Below the pieces are notes generated by a model. The model saw nothing but the letters and a program-made list of their open reading frames with translations, was not told the origin of the DNA and did not search any database. From positions 1-64,000 of the IMG/VR virus record IMGVR_UViG_3300047560_000767: a DNA stretch of 64,000 nucleotides; one strand, written 5' to 3'. Both the position numbers and the translations under genes were made by a program. The DNA comes from a virus. Position 1 is the first letter of the stretch. Every line of letters begins with the position of its first letter. This document shows positions 6,602-15,089 of the stretch, one piece after another.

Positions 6602-7645
6602 TTACTTAAGTGTTGCAACCTTAGCCTTTGGATGTGCCTTGTTCCACTTAGTAGCAAGTGCATTGAAAGCATCCTTTACAGCCTTAAGTGCTGCAGCATT
6701 ATCTGCGTTAGCCTTAGCAAGTGCAGCATTTGCAGTAGCAAGGTCTGCAGCAGCCTTTGTTGCAGCAGTTGCTGCATCTGCCTTTACCTTAGCAAGTTCT
6801 GCGTTTGCTGCAGCAAGTTGTGCTGAAACAGTAGCAAGTTCTGTGTTCTTTGCAGAAAGTTCTCCAGCAAGATCACGAACAGTTGCTGTCTTAACAATAA
6901 CACCTAGTGGTGCAGCAAGACCAGTTACAGCAGTAGCAACTGTTGCAGTAGCAACAAATGTTACAGAACCAGAAGCAGGAAGTGTTACATCCTGTGTCTT
7001 TGTACCAAGAGTTGCAGTTGCAGTATCAGTTGTTAGAGAGTAAGTTGTTGATGCAGATGGTGTAATGTACTGGAGGCTAATTGATGCTCCACCCTTTACG
7101 TTACCAAATACGTCATAACCAGTTACCTTTGGTGAAACAACAGTTCCTGCAGCACCAGATGTTGGAGCGTCAAGGGCGATTGTGTTAAGTGCACCAGCAG
7201 TACCATTAAAGTAATAAGTTGTAGTATTTCCACCAATTGTAACTGCTACAGTACCCTGTGCAGTTGTAGTAGTAAATACATAGAAGTCAGCAGTTGTACC
7301 TGTTCCAGTGCTAACTGATGCTGAAGATGTTCCAGCAGAAGCAGTTACTGGTGCAGAAACAGTAGCAAGTGCAGTTACGATCTTACCGTTAGTAACAACA
7401 GCAGAAACAGTTGTACCAGTATCAAGACCAGTTACTGCAATGCGAAGAGCATCAGCAGAATCTACAGAGTTGTCTGCAGGAACTGGCAATGCGATTGAAG
7501 ATGCTAGTGTAGTACCAGCAGTAGCAGGTGCCGAACCGCCTACAGTTAGTGTAGAAGCGACTGCAGCACTTGCAGGTGATGCAACAAGTGTGCCCAGGGT
7601 AATGGCTGCAACCATACCAAGAGCGATTTTCTTAAATGAATTCAT
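6602..7645 (-). CDS. Exported S-layer-like surface protein
   Basis: 347 residues with a textbook signal peptide (MNSFKKIALGMVAAITLG...SPASA, cut near 27). A Thr/Ala/Val/Gly-rich beta region to about residue 255 follows, with Ig-like character (VSPKVTGYDVFGNVKGGAS). An Ala/Lys/Asp coiled coil runs from about 256 to 325, and the end is basic (NKAHPKAKVATLK). Codon use is repetitive, as in strongly expressed genes. It has a Shine-Dalgarno GAGGA and a strong terminator, and is 15 nt downstream of the large terminase. Host-like surface protein, virion decoration or superinfection-exclusion factor are the options; sequence alone does not decide. Confidence 0.65.
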   Translation of the reverse strand: MNSFKKIALGMVAAITLGTLVASPASAAVASTLTVGGSAPATAGTTLASSIALPVPADNSVDSADALRIAVTGLDTGTTVSAVVTNGKIVTALATVSAPVTASAGTSSASVSTGTGTTADFYVFTTTTAQGTVAVTIGGNTTTYYFNGTAGALNTIALDAPTSGAAGTVVSPKVTGYDVFGNVKGGASISLQYITPSASTTYSLTTDTATATLGTKTQDVTLPASGSVTFVATATVATAVTGLAAPLGVIVKTATVRDLAGELSAKNTELATVSAQLAAANAELAKVKADAATAATKAAADLATANAALAKANADNAAALKAVKDAFNALATKWNKAHPKAKVATLK

Positions 7646-7660
7646 TCATTCCTCTTTTCG

Positions 7661-9442
7661 TTATATTAGATTAAATCTATCCAAATAATCTCGTACTTCA
7701 TCTGGCATAGGTTTATATTGTATCACATTAGCCTTGGCCTTGTCAAATTCAGACTCTTTTGGCCTATCTCTAAATGTGTGAACCTCAATCTCAAGGTTCA
7801 AATCTCGTGGGGTATGGCTGATGGCACCAAAAATAGCACCGCAAACAGCATCGGCAAGGTCCTTAGATTTTTTACGTGGGTGGTCTACCTTCTTGCCATT
7901 ATCTGTAATTTTAAGTTCTGTTAATTCTTCAAACAATAATTCAATTGCTGGTATTGCAAGTCTTTCTTCATATACTAGCATAGCCATGTCCTCATAGTGC
8001 TTCTTGGCAACAGATACGGTTTCAGTTCTCATACCCACCTGATTAAGTTCATTTTGGATATCAAATGACTGCCAACGGTCAAACGAAACCATTCCAATAT
8101 TAAATCCTTGTCTACGCAGATTTTGAATCCACTGTTTAACTTCAGATAGATTTACAGGGCCTTCAGTTCTTGGTTCCCACCAAGCAACAGCATCTACAAC
8201 TACGATAGGTGCAATTTGCTGATAATCTTTGATAACCTGAACATTTACCCACTTATCTACGTGAGCAATTGCAACGGCACACTTGTCATGCTTCTGTGCA
8301 AGGTCAGCATGAACATAGTAAATTTTGTCTGGATCTGGAGTAAATGATTCATCAAATCGTTTAAAGTTATCAATAGGATTTCTAACTGTCATGCAGGCAC
8401 GTACTTTTTCTTGCTGCTTAAAGAATGCATCGCTAGAAAATGTAGGAATACATACAAAACGCATAAGGGCATCACCCATATCAGTTAGGAATGCAATCTT
8501 AAAATCATCAATCTTTCTTGTTGGATTAACTACCCATGTTGGTCTCTTTAGTGCAAACACTCCTGGATACTTGTATGTTTTTATGTGGTCTTCTTGCCAC
8601 TCAATAGTAAAGGTATTATCCTTATCTGTTTCTGGTAGTAAAGGGTTAATAACAAAGGTATGTGTTTTATCAACAACATCTTTTTCAACAACTACCTCGT
8701 CATATCTACGTGAAATAAAGTCTCCTTGATATCTTGGGAATGATAGCAGTGCTACCTTTCCTAAATCTGGGAAACGGGAGTCAACAGATGCACGGAATGC
8801 CTTATAGATATTGTCAGCAGTCTTACCTTGATCATTTCCAGTTCCAATCTCAGTAGCAAAACCAGAAATTTCATCAAGTACTGCAAGGATAAGGTTAAGT
8901 CCCTCATGAGATTCACGTTCTGAGTGACCAGAATATACTGTTACAGCGTGATCAAATTCAATACTTTCAGCCTTTGCATTAAACTTTCCAGCAAACCATG
9001 GAGACTTTTCAATCTTTGTTTTAAAGCCTTTAAAGAAAACGTTCTTAGCCTGCTGGGCGTTAATAGCAACGTTAATAATATCAATAGCGTCTCCTGGTGG
9101 CTTTCCAAAATAACGAGCAGGCTCTTTAAGACATAACAGTTTATATACAATGTAAGCACATGCTACTGTGGAAGTGAAGTCTTTTCCAGACCCCTTGCCA
9201 AGTTGTAGGATAACTTCATTCTTTGTATATTTATTATAGTATTGTCGTCCCTCAGTTTCACCCATTAACTCAATAACATCTTCTAGTTTATAAATTTGAG
9301 ACATAGCCTCAACGATGTCATATTGAATAGGTGATAGCGGTGGCTGACCCAAATAGTCTTCACCCTCAACAAATGTCTTAGCATCTACTGGTCGTTCAGC
9401 AAATATATCAGACTTAAGGGCTTCTAAGAAATCATCGAACAC
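7661..9442 (-). CDS. terL: Terminase large subunit
   Basis: 593 residues. The ATPase has a Walker A-like GKGSGKD at residues 82-88 and a Walker B ILAVLDE with catalytic D190/E191. The RNase H-fold nuclease carries candidate metal-binding aspartates in YYVHADLAQ, VSFDRWQ and DLADAVCG. It packages DNA into proheads through the portal and cuts it. Its start overlaps the small-subunit gene by 11 nt. It is unusually far from the portal gene (about 36 kb), separated by the tail and replication genes. Confidence 0.93.
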   Translation of the reverse strand: MFDDFLEALKSDIFAERPVDAKTFVEGEDYLGQPPLSPIQYDIVEAMSQIYKLEDVIELMGETEGRQYYNKYTKNEVILQLGKGSGKDFTSTVACAYIVYKLLCLKEPARYFGKPPGDAIDIINVAINAQQAKNVFFKGFKTKIEKSPWFAGKFNAKAESIEFDHAVTVYSGHSERESHEGLNLILAVLDEISGFATEIGTGNDQGKTADNIYKAFRASVDSRFPDLGKVALLSFPRYQGDFISRRYDEVVVEKDVVDKTHTFVINPLLPETDKDNTFTIEWQEDHIKTYKYPGVFALKRPTWVVNPTRKIDDFKIAFLTDMGDALMRFVCIPTFSSDAFFKQQEKVRACMTVRNPIDNFKRFDESFTPDPDKIYYVHADLAQKHDKCAVAIAHVDKWVNVQVIKDYQQIAPIVVVDAVAWWEPRTEGPVNLSEVKQWIQNLRRQGFNIGMVSFDRWQSFDIQNELNQVGMRTETVSVAKKHYEDMAMLVYEERLAIPAIELLFEELTELKITDNGKKVDHPRKKSKDLADAVCGAIFGAISHTPRDLNLEIEVHTFRDRPKESEFDKAKANVIQYKPMPDEVRDYLDRFNLI

Positions 9443-9968
9443 TGTGAACTACCGTTACAACTTCTGTTTGTTTTGCAGCAAGAGAAAGTCTACGCATAAT
9501 GTCATCACGAATCTCTGGATATTCAGATGCAACATCTTTAAGAATTCCGACAAGAATTTCTTGCCTTCTTTCAATCTCAACCATTTCTTCTGCAAGTTCT
9601 TTGTTTTCTAACAATCCTGCTTTTTGCAGCATATCAATACGCTTAGACTCAATGTCCATTACAAGTTTAATTGCGGTAGTTTTTGCACTGAGATTATTGG
9701 TTAAGGTTGCTTCCTCAATAACTTCGTATGACTGAGAGATAAGTTTATTATAGTGGGCATCTGCTGAAGCCAGTGCTTCTTTTGCTCTTGCACGAATAGC
9801 ATCATTTGCAGAAGCCATTACCTTCCACTCATTAATTAAGGAGACTACACGTTGTCGTGGAATCGCTAGGTCTTTAGAAATCTTGGTTGGATCACTACCT
9901 TTTAGGTAATGCTCAACAACACGATTGACCTCGTCTAAATGTTCTACAATGTCATCTTCTGCTGACAC
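9432..9968 (-). CDS. Terminase small subunit-like DNA-binding protein
   Basis: 178 residues. An N-terminal helix-turn-helix (about 30-48, KISKDLAIPRQRVVSLINEW) is followed by long helices, the usual plan of phage small terminases that recognise the packaging site. It lies immediately upstream of terL with an 11-nt overlap. The assignment rests on position and architecture. Confidence 0.75.
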   Translation of the reverse strand: MSAEDDIVEHLDEVNRVVEHYLKGSDPTKISKDLAIPRQRVVSLINEWKVMASANDAIRARAKEALASADAHYNKLISQSYEVIEEATLTNNLSAKTTAIKLVMDIESKRIDMLQKAGLLENKELAEEMVEIERRQEILVGILKDVASEYPEIRDDIMRRLSLAAKQTEVVTVVHSVR

Positions 9969-10233
9969 GTTTCCTCCTCGTTGGAATTCTCTTTACTCTG
10001 CTCATTGTAAAAGATCTAAATCTAGAGACTATACCTTTTTCAAGTTCAAAGCAATCAATCCAAGTGTTTCCAGTTCTTGGATCAGTTACCACGGAATCAA
10101 ATTTAAATTTGACACCATGCTCACCATCTATCTTAATTATATCACCTCTGGATATTGTAAAGTTCCCAATATCAAAGGAATATACTCTGGTAAATGGACT
10201 AGTGCTGGCTGGCACCGCTTTCTTCCTGCCCAT
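9952..10233 (-). CDS. Small basic protein of unknown function
   Basis: 93 residues, beginning MGRKKAVPAS and ending RRKRVSRR. The middle looks like a small beta barrel (RGDIIKIDGEHGVKFKFDSV). The basic tails suggest nucleic-acid binding. It overlaps the small terminase gene by 17 nt and the DUF3310 gene by 35 nt, so it belongs to the same translated block. Confidence 0.65.
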   Translation of the reverse strand: MGRKKAVPASTSPFTRVYSFDIGNFTISRGDIIKIDGEHGVKFKFDSVVTDPRTGNTWIDCFELEKGIVSRFRSFTMSRVKRIPTRRKRVSRR

Positions 10234-10465
10234 GCTGTCCTTCTAAACGATTAATTTCATCCTGAATATAAAAAATAGCCTTTTGCAAATCTTCAATATG
10301 CTTCATATCATCCTTAAGACCTGCACGCCATAAGTACTTAAAGGCATTTCCTATATTAAAATTTCTATGCCGTGTAATTTGAATACACTCAACCCCAGAC
10401 GGATCTGATGTATAGTGGGTTGGATGGTTGACTTGATCTACCTTAATGTTAAATTTATCTGTCAT
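10199..10465 (-). CDS. DUF3310 family protein
   Basis: 88 residues matching the DUF3310 pattern: VNHPTHYTSDPSGVECI, then FNIGNAFKYLWRAGLKDD and a helix EDLQKAIFYIQDEI. The family is common in phages near nucleotide-metabolism genes and its biochemical role is not settled. It overlaps the HTH gene upstream by 4 nt. Confidence 0.85.
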   Translation of the reverse strand: MTDKFNIKVDQVNHPTHYTSDPSGVECIQITRHRNFNIGNAFKYLWRAGLKDDMKHIEDLQKAIFYIQDEINRLEGQHGQEESGASQH

Positions 10466-10617
10466 CGTTTACTCTTTCTTAATCCAAATTTTGCAAGGTA
10501 TACGTATATTGTTTCAACGCTAGTTCCACATTCTTTTGCAATATCTTGTGGTGACTTTTTATCCATAAGAAATCTCTTACGAAGCCAAGCCTCACTTGTA
10601 TATAGTTTAGCAGCCAT
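10462..10617 (-). CDS. Small helix-turn-helix protein
   Basis: 51 residues from the ATG at 10617 (MAAKLYTSEA). The protein is nearly all one HTH: SPQDIAKECGTSVETIYVYLAK, then basic GLRKSKR. The frame is open further upstream but only as a shadow of the RuvC-like gene. Probably a small transcription regulator or DNA-binding accessory factor. Confidence 0.7.
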   Translation of the reverse strand: MAAKLYTSEAWLRKRFLMDKKSPQDIAKECGTSVETIYVYLAKFGLRKSKR

Positions 10618-10621
10618 AGTA

Positions 10622-11194
10622 TTACTTGTCAACTCCAACTGCTTTATCCCAATTATGAATTGCCCAATGCCCAATACCACATGCATCTGCAACATCATTA
10701 TCTAAAACTTTTTTATCATATATCACATCTATAAGTCTCATGGTACGTTCTTTTCTAAAGTTACGCTCATAAGATTTATACCAAGAAACAGATTTACCAG
10801 GATGTTTAGCCCTGATAGCCAACTGTTCATCTTTGGTTAACTTCTTATTACCTATGTAATTTTGCCATGTAATAGGTGATACTTTTCCTATTACCTTTGT
10901 ACCCGCTTGACCTGCTGCTCCCAGGATTGCTCCCTGAACCAAAGCAAGATCTGCAGCAGTTTTGGGGCTATTCATAAACACAGTGTGCTCAATAATAATA
11001 GCCTCAAAACCACCATAGAAATCTAAAAATGCCTTAACTTTTTTACCAGCATCCATAACTTTTTCATAAACATCATTTCCTTCAAAGTTAATCTTGCCCA
11101 CTGTTCCAAGATTATCTCCAGCAAATAAAGCAAATGCAAGACTATTAGTGCTTGCATCTATAGCACAAATTGTATGTGGTTTATTATTTGTCAT
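10622..11194 (-). CDS. RuvC-like Holliday junction resolvase
   Basis: 190 residues with the RNase H-fold signature: ICAIDASTNSLAFALF with D13, IIIEHTVF with E69, and a C-terminal DNDVADACGIG with two aspartates near 165-170. This is the RuvC pattern for metal-dependent cutting of branched DNA. It should resolve recombination or replication junctions before packaging. It overlaps the zinc-finger gene upstream by 11 nt. Confidence 0.8.
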   Translation of the reverse strand: MTNNKPHTICAIDASTNSLAFALFAGDNLGTVGKINFEGNDVYEKVMDAGKKVKAFLDFYGGFEAIIIEHTVFMNSPKTAADLALVQGAILGAAGQAGTKVIGKVSPITWQNYIGNKKLTKDEQLAIRAKHPGKSVSWYKSYERNFRKERTMRLIDVIYDKKVLDNDVADACGIGHWAIHNWDKAVGVDK

Positions 11195-11465
11195 TGGATA
11201 ACCTACGGATATCTTTTAATGCTTTAGTAACTTCTGCTGGTATTATAGAGCACTTATTACATAAGACATCATCATTATAAATTGATAGTTGTTCACCACA
11301 AGATTTGCATAGCCTAACTTTGCCTTTACGCTTTTGACGTTTTGTTTGGTTATAGCGTAATGCAATTTTTTCTTTTGTGGCAGCAATTCTGCATTCCTCT
11401 CCGCAATATATCTGATAGGATACGTCTGGTTTAAATTCAGTATCGCACCAACTACAATTTTTCAT
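11184..11465 (-). CDS. Double zinc-ribbon protein
   Basis: 93 residues from the ATG at 11465; an in-frame TTG at 11471 is possible. Two clusters bind metal: C-x2-C with CGEEC, and CKSC with CNKC, separated by a basic linker (TKRQKRKGKVR). GGAG lies 10 nt before the ATG inside the Cas4-like gene. Likely a nucleic-acid-binding accessory protein of the replication block. Confidence 0.7.
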   Translation of the reverse strand: MKNCSWCDTEFKPDVSYQIYCGEECRIAATKEKIALRYNQTKRQKRKGKVRLCKSCGEQLSIYNDDVLCNKCSIIPAEVTKALKDIRRLSNDK

Positions 11466-12300
11466 TCTCAAGCAACTCCAGAGGTTTAATTTTAATTACC
11501 CCTGTCTCTGCTTCTGCACAGGCTGCCTGAATTGGACAAGACTTACAAATCTTTGAATTAGATCTGTATGTCTTTTGAGGAAGAGTTCTGTCTTCCCATG
11601 CTTTACGCACTTCTCTCATCCAATCAAATGCCTGGTCTACCCACCGACGGTAATGATCGTTTACTGCAACAGGAAGGATTAGCAACTCATGATTATTCTT
11701 ATTCTCATAAATTAGTGCACCCTTATCCCGCTTTAGGATTTTCATATACATAAGCAACTGCATCAAGTGACCAGTTTTTGGTTGCTTGCTTGCTTTCTTA
11801 TACTCAAATCCTTCACTTGGCATTGTCTTAATTTCTCCGACAATGACATCTCCATTGTATTCAAGCATAGCATCGCCATATCCAGAAATTGGAGGATCTT
11901 CATTCTTAATTCTAAACTCTAGTGCAGGATGCTTTTGCTTCTTATACTTGCTAGGTTCTGGATCAAACTCCATACCTTCATAAAGCAATCCGCCATCAAG
12001 AATAGCATCTTGAATTCTATCGTGACTTAATGTTCCACTAGTTCTATTAGCAACGCCATAGGCATCTGCATTATCATGATAAATAGCACCATCAAATGCC
12101 AGGTACCAATACCGTGCACATTCTCCAGCACCATAGGTTAAAGTAGATGGTGCAAATGTAGTTTTCTTTGAAAACTTTGGTTTTAACTTAGATGTATATC
12201 CTGCTTGAATTGCTTCTGCAAGACCATCTGTAAAGTTTAGTTCTTTAGATTCGGGCTTTGTTTCACGAATCATAACTTGCTTTAATAAATTTTTTGCCAT
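11452..12300 (-). CDS. Cas4/RecB-like PD-(D/E)xK exonuclease with Fe-S cysteines
   Basis: 282 residues. GAGECARYWY supplies an N-terminal cysteine, VIVGEIKTM is the E-x-K of the nuclease core, and QLLMYMKIL the following helix. CKSCPIQAAC near the end gives three more cysteines, the four-Cys layout that holds a 4Fe-4S cluster in Cas4/AddB-type nucleases. No CRISPR or cas gene is present, so a role in recombination or end processing beside the RecA-like and RuvC-like proteins is more likely. Confidence 0.82.
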   Translation of the reverse strand: MAKNLLKQVMIRETKPESKELNFTDGLAEAIQAGYTSKLKPKFSKKTTFAPSTLTYGAGECARYWYLAFDGAIYHDNADAYGVANRTSGTLSHDRIQDAILDGGLLYEGMEFDPEPSKYKKQKHPALEFRIKNEDPPISGYGDAMLEYNGDVIVGEIKTMPSEGFEYKKASKQPKTGHLMQLLMYMKILKRDKGALIYENKNNHELLILPVAVNDHYRRWVDQAFDWMREVRKAWEDRTLPQKTYRSNSKICKSCPIQAACAEAETGVIKIKPLELLENEKL

Positions 12301-12306
12301 AATGTT

Positions 12307-12606
12307 TTATCGGGTTATATACTTAAGTGCAGAAACCAAGTTGTTAATTGACTCTGCTGCCGTAAAGTATAAATTCTTTTTAGCCCTATCTCCCTTATCT
12401 ACGTTAGCCATCCAAGTTGCTTTAAAAGACATCTTTGCAGCAATAGCCTGAAGGCGTACTATTTCAATTGTTGCGACATTCAAAGGAATGTCTGGTTTAA
12501 TAATAATCTTGGCAATAAAACTTAGTGCCGTTGTCAACTCTTCATCTTGCATATAGTCTGCAATTTCTGCTAAACCATTTACCATATCTAAAGTTGTTTC
12601 TGTCAT
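12307..12606 (-). CDS. All-helical protein of unknown function
   Basis: 99 residues predicted to be mostly alpha-helical by composition (MVNGLAEIADYMQDEEL..., TAAESINNLVSALKYI). No motif recognised. It overlaps the 2OG-oxygenase gene by 4 nt and precedes the nuclease gene by 6 nt. Confidence 0.65.
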   Translation of the reverse strand: MTETTLDMVNGLAEIADYMQDEELTTALSFIAKIIIKPDIPLNVATIEIVRLQAIAAKMSFKATWMANVDKGDRAKKNLYFTAAESINNLVSALKYITR

Positions 12607-13199
12607 TTATCTAGTTCTACCGCTTCTCTTGAAATACCAACAATATCGTTCCAGTATTTTTCTTTTTCAATCATATGTTGCTTCCATTCATCTGATACTT
12701 CAACATCTTTTTGCAAATGACAGAAGAACATATCTAAGAATTCTCCATCTTCTAAAACCTTATCTTCACGCCAGTGAATCTGATCAGTTCCAGAAAAGAT
12801 TAATCCTTGATTATCCTCAAGAGTAAAAGACTTACCCTCAACAACAATTGGCCATACAGTATTTGATTCAATCTGTATGTCTAGTGTTAATTTATGACAC
12901 TTAAAAGCATCATCATAGTGCGGATATAGTTTTGGCTGATATCCATATTCGTTTGAATATCTAGCAAACTGAAACTCATTTAAGTACCAGTCGCTACCAA
13001 ATCTATCCTGGACAATCTTCTGTAGGTGCAATCTTAGGCTTTCATCAAACTGAGCAAACCATGCCCTATGACCCAACCTAGTTTGTACGGTACCCTTGTC
13101 CTCTGGTGTTGACTTAATTACACCATATATATATTCAATTTGTTCTTGTGAAAAAATATTATCAATAATAATATTCTCTATTTGTGGCATATTTTCCAT
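12603..13199 (-). CDS. 2-oxoglutarate/Fe(II) oxygenase-like protein
   Basis: About 198 residues beginning MENMPQIENI. H94-Y-D96 (LYPHYDDAF) and H142 (QIHWRE) fit the HxD...H iron triad. The jelly-roll is suggested by KLTLDIQI and GLIFSGTD. The ATG at 13199 is preferred to the one at 13217 because a -10 TATAAT ends 6 nt before it. Such phage enzymes may hydroxylate proteins or modify nucleic acids; the substrate is unknown. Confidence 0.75.
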   Translation of the reverse strand: MENMPQIENIIIDNIFSQEQIEYIYGVIKSTPEDKGTVQTRLGHRAWFAQFDESLRLHLQKIVQDRFGSDWYLNEFQFARYSNEYGYQPKLYPHYDDAFKCHKLTLDIQIESNTVWPIVVEGKSFTLEDNQGLIFSGTDQIHWREDKVLEDGEFLDMFFCHLQKDVEVSDEWKQHMIEKEKYWNDIVGISREAVELDK

Positions 13200-13205
13200 T
13201 ATTCT

Positions 13206-13233
13206 ATTATACACCATCTACCATTTGTTGCAA
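13206..13233 (-). promoter_or_regulatory. Promoter TTGCAA-16-TATAAT, leaderless
   Basis: -35 TTGCAA (13228-13233), -10 TATAAT (13206-13211), and the ATG starts 6 nt after the -10. It overlaps the end of the upstream nuclease gene. Confidence 0.65.
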
Positions 13234-13491
13234 TAGTTCTAACTCAATAATTGCTAAACGAGTCTTCTTATTTCCTTCTCCAAGAACAACAAAGATAGCA
13301 GGATCATTGCCATTTCGAATAGCGTCAGTAACAGCCTTTGCCCAGTTATCCTGATTTACTGTAAACCCTTTTGGATATTCCTTAAAGTCAACAGTAAAGT
13401 TTTGCCAAGTAGCGTCACCCTTTTTGGTATTTCTACCAGAGTTTTTGTGCTGTTTAGCACTAATACGCTTACTCTCGCTCTTCTCGCTCAT
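13207..13491 (-). CDS. Small PD-(D/E)xK-like nuclease
   Basis: 94 residues. SGRNTKKGDATW is followed by VDFKEYPKGF, an Asp then D-x-K arrangement like small phage resolvases and VSR-like endonucleases, and by an AIFVVLG/RLAIIE sheet. Basic N-terminus. It could act with the RecA-like and RuvC-like proteins. The assignment rests on the motif only. Confidence 0.55.
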   Translation of the reverse strand: MSEKSESKRISAKQHKNSGRNTKKGDATWQNFTVDFKEYPKGFTVNQDNWAKAVTDAIRNGNDPAIFVVLGEGNKKTRLAIIELELLQQMVDGV

Positions 13492-13654
13492 AATCCTCTT
13501 TTGTCTTTTTCTTATACAAGATTGTTTCGTTTAAATGTTTTTGTCTACACATCCAAGATACCTGAGTTGTAGCAGAGTAAAATCTCATTGTGTTAACAAT
13601 TTCTCCACAAGTTCTGCAGGGAAATTTTCCTTCTACAATAGAATACTTACTCAC
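13469..13654 (-). CDS. Single zinc-finger protein
   Basis: 61 residues with CRTC near residue 13 and a further Cys in WMCRQKH, then a charged tail (KKKTKEDYEREERE). A CxxC...CxxxH metal site is plausible. Overlaps the genes on both sides (8 and 23 nt). Confidence 0.65.
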   Translation of the reverse strand: MSKYSIVEGKFPCRTCGEIVNTMRFYSATTQVSWMCRQKHLNETILYKKKTKEDYEREERE

Positions 13655-14660
13655 TCAGTTTCTTCCTAATGCTGTCTTGCAAATCAAGATCTTCTCGGAC
13701 ACGATTAACAAATGCCTCTCTGCCTTGAACCTTTGTACCATCTGGAAGCAGATACCAGGCTCCTGTGCGTTCTACGATGCCAACCAATTCAGCAGTGTCA
13801 ACCAAATCACCGATAGAATCAATGCCCACAGAATCGCCTCTAAAATAGAAATCATATTCACCAGACTGAAAAGCAGGAGAAGTTTTTGAAAACTGGAGTT
13901 CCCATCTAACCTTTCTACCAACCTTTTCTTCAATAATCTTGTCATTAACATGAATTTTTCCCTTTATCGCTTGGTTATCTGATTCTGACGAAAATAGTTT
14001 AATAACCGTAGAGGAATAAAACTTAGTAGCCTGACCACCTGTAGGCTGCTGGCTAGTATACATAGCACTAATATTATTGCGAGACTGGCTAATAAGGACA
14101 AGGAGAGTAGGCTTAACTTTATTATTAGCATAGTTAAGCATCTTCCAAGCGTTACTAAAGTCTCTAGATTCCGCTCCAATTTGCTTGGTATTTTCAAGTG
14201 CCTTGAGTTCATCAGAATCCTTTTCAAAATAGATTGCTGGTAGCAATGAAGTAATTGAGTCAACTACAATTAGATCAACGCCAGCCTCCATCAATTGTAC
14301 ACCAACATCAACCATCTCATTGATAGTACGTGCCTGTGATACGATAAGTTTTGAAGTATCAACGCCTAGGCGTTCTGCCCAAGACTTGTCGTATGACATC
14401 TCAGCATCAATCCATGCACAGATTTTATCTTCCTTCTGTGCTTCTGCAATCATCTGCAAGCAAAGTGATGACTTGGCAGAAGACTTGGATCCCCAAATTA
14501 AAACCTGACGACCATATGGCAAACCACCGTTTAAGGCTCTATTGAGACCAAAACTGGGCGTTGCTGCATATTCTGTAGCAGGAACTGAGTCTCCAACTAA
14601 AATGCTTTTTCTTAACTTAGGATTAAGTTGTGCAAGAACATCCTCAACAGTTACAGCCAT
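13647..14660 (-). CDS. RecA/UvsX-like recombinase
   Basis: 337 residues. The Walker A is GSKSSAKSS at 57-65 in place of GPESSGKTT, closer to T4 UvsX. Walker B is LIVVDSITSLLP. QQPTGGQATKFYSS matches DNA-contact loop 2 of the RecA fold. It should catalyse strand exchange in recombination-dependent replication and repair. It lies between NrdH and nuclease genes in a tightly overlapping block. Confidence 0.9.
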   Translation of the reverse strand: MAVTVEDVLAQLNPKLRKSILVGDSVPATEYAATPSFGLNRALNGGLPYGRQVLIWGSKSSAKSSLCLQMIAEAQKEDKICAWIDAEMSYDKSWAERLGVDTSKLIVSQARTINEMVDVGVQLMEAGVDLIVVDSITSLLPAIYFEKDSDELKALENTKQIGAESRDFSNAWKMLNYANNKVKPTLLVLISQSRNNISAMYTSQQPTGGQATKFYSSTVIKLFSSESDNQAIKGKIHVNDKIIEEKVGRKVRWELQFSKTSPAFQSGEYDFYFRGDSVGIDSIGDLVDTAELVGIVERTGAWYLLPDGTKVQGREAFVNRVREDLDLQDSIRKKLSE

Positions 14661-14893
14661 TACTCATTCTCCGCAACTAATGCTTTAAGTTCTTCAAGTT
14701 TGAAGCCAGACCAAATCTTATCTTCAGTTTGTACAATTGGGGCTGATCTAAATCCCATATCCAAAAACTTTCTAGTTTCTTCTGGATTATCCATAAGACT
14801 CAAAGTTTCATACTCAAGATTGTTATCGTCTAAAAACTTTTTGGTTCTTTCGCATTGAACACAGTTTTCATTTGTGTAGACTTTAATTGTCAT
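14660..14893 (-). CDS. nrdH: NrdH-like glutaredoxin
   Basis: 77 residues with the redox motif C11-VQC14 at the end of the first strand and the cis-Pro region SAPIV. Small NrdH redoxins reduce ribonucleotide reductase. The phage reductase lies about 37 kb away at 51.7 kb. Its ATG overlaps the RecA-like gene by one base and the Cys-rich gene upstream by 11 nt. Confidence 0.88.
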   Translation of the reverse strand: MTIKVYTNENCVQCERTKKFLDDNNLEYETLSLMDNPEETRKFLDMGFRSAPIVQTEDKIWSGFKLEELKALVAENE

Positions 14894-15089
14894 TTATTTC
14901 TCCTCTTGCTATTGCAGCATCTTCTTCATGTGTACAATCATTATAGCAGCATGGCGAAGTATTGTCTTCTGGCGTATGCCAATTAAGAATTTTTTCTGCT
15001 ATATCTGCTCTTAGTTTTCGTACTGCTTTATGAGTGCCGTTGCACTCTCCAGACTTATCTGTTGTAAAACCACAAGTACATTGTCCCAT
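14883..15089 (-). CDS. Cysteine-rich protein, CDGSH-like motif
   Basis: 68 residues. The N-terminus CTCGFTTDKSGECNGTHK resembles the CDGSH iron-sulfur motif (CxC...C-D-G-S/T-H), with one extra spacer residue and Asn in place of Asp. A second group, CCYNDC, follows at about 47-52. It lies between MazG and NrdH genes, so a redox or nucleotide-metabolism role would fit. It could equally be a plain zinc protein. Confidence 0.55.
   Translation of the reverse strand: MGQCTCGFTTDKSGECNGTHKAVRKLRADIAEKILNWHTPEDNTSPCCYNDCTHEEDAAIARGEINDN

Noticed and set aside
10618-10698. N-terminal extension of the small HTH protein
   Set aside because: It is a shadow of the RuvC-like gene and is hydrophobic without reason; the HTH begins after 10617.
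11452-12300. Cas4 as part of a CRISPR system
   Set aside because: No cas genes or repeats are present; Cas4-like nucleases are common in phage recombination blocks.
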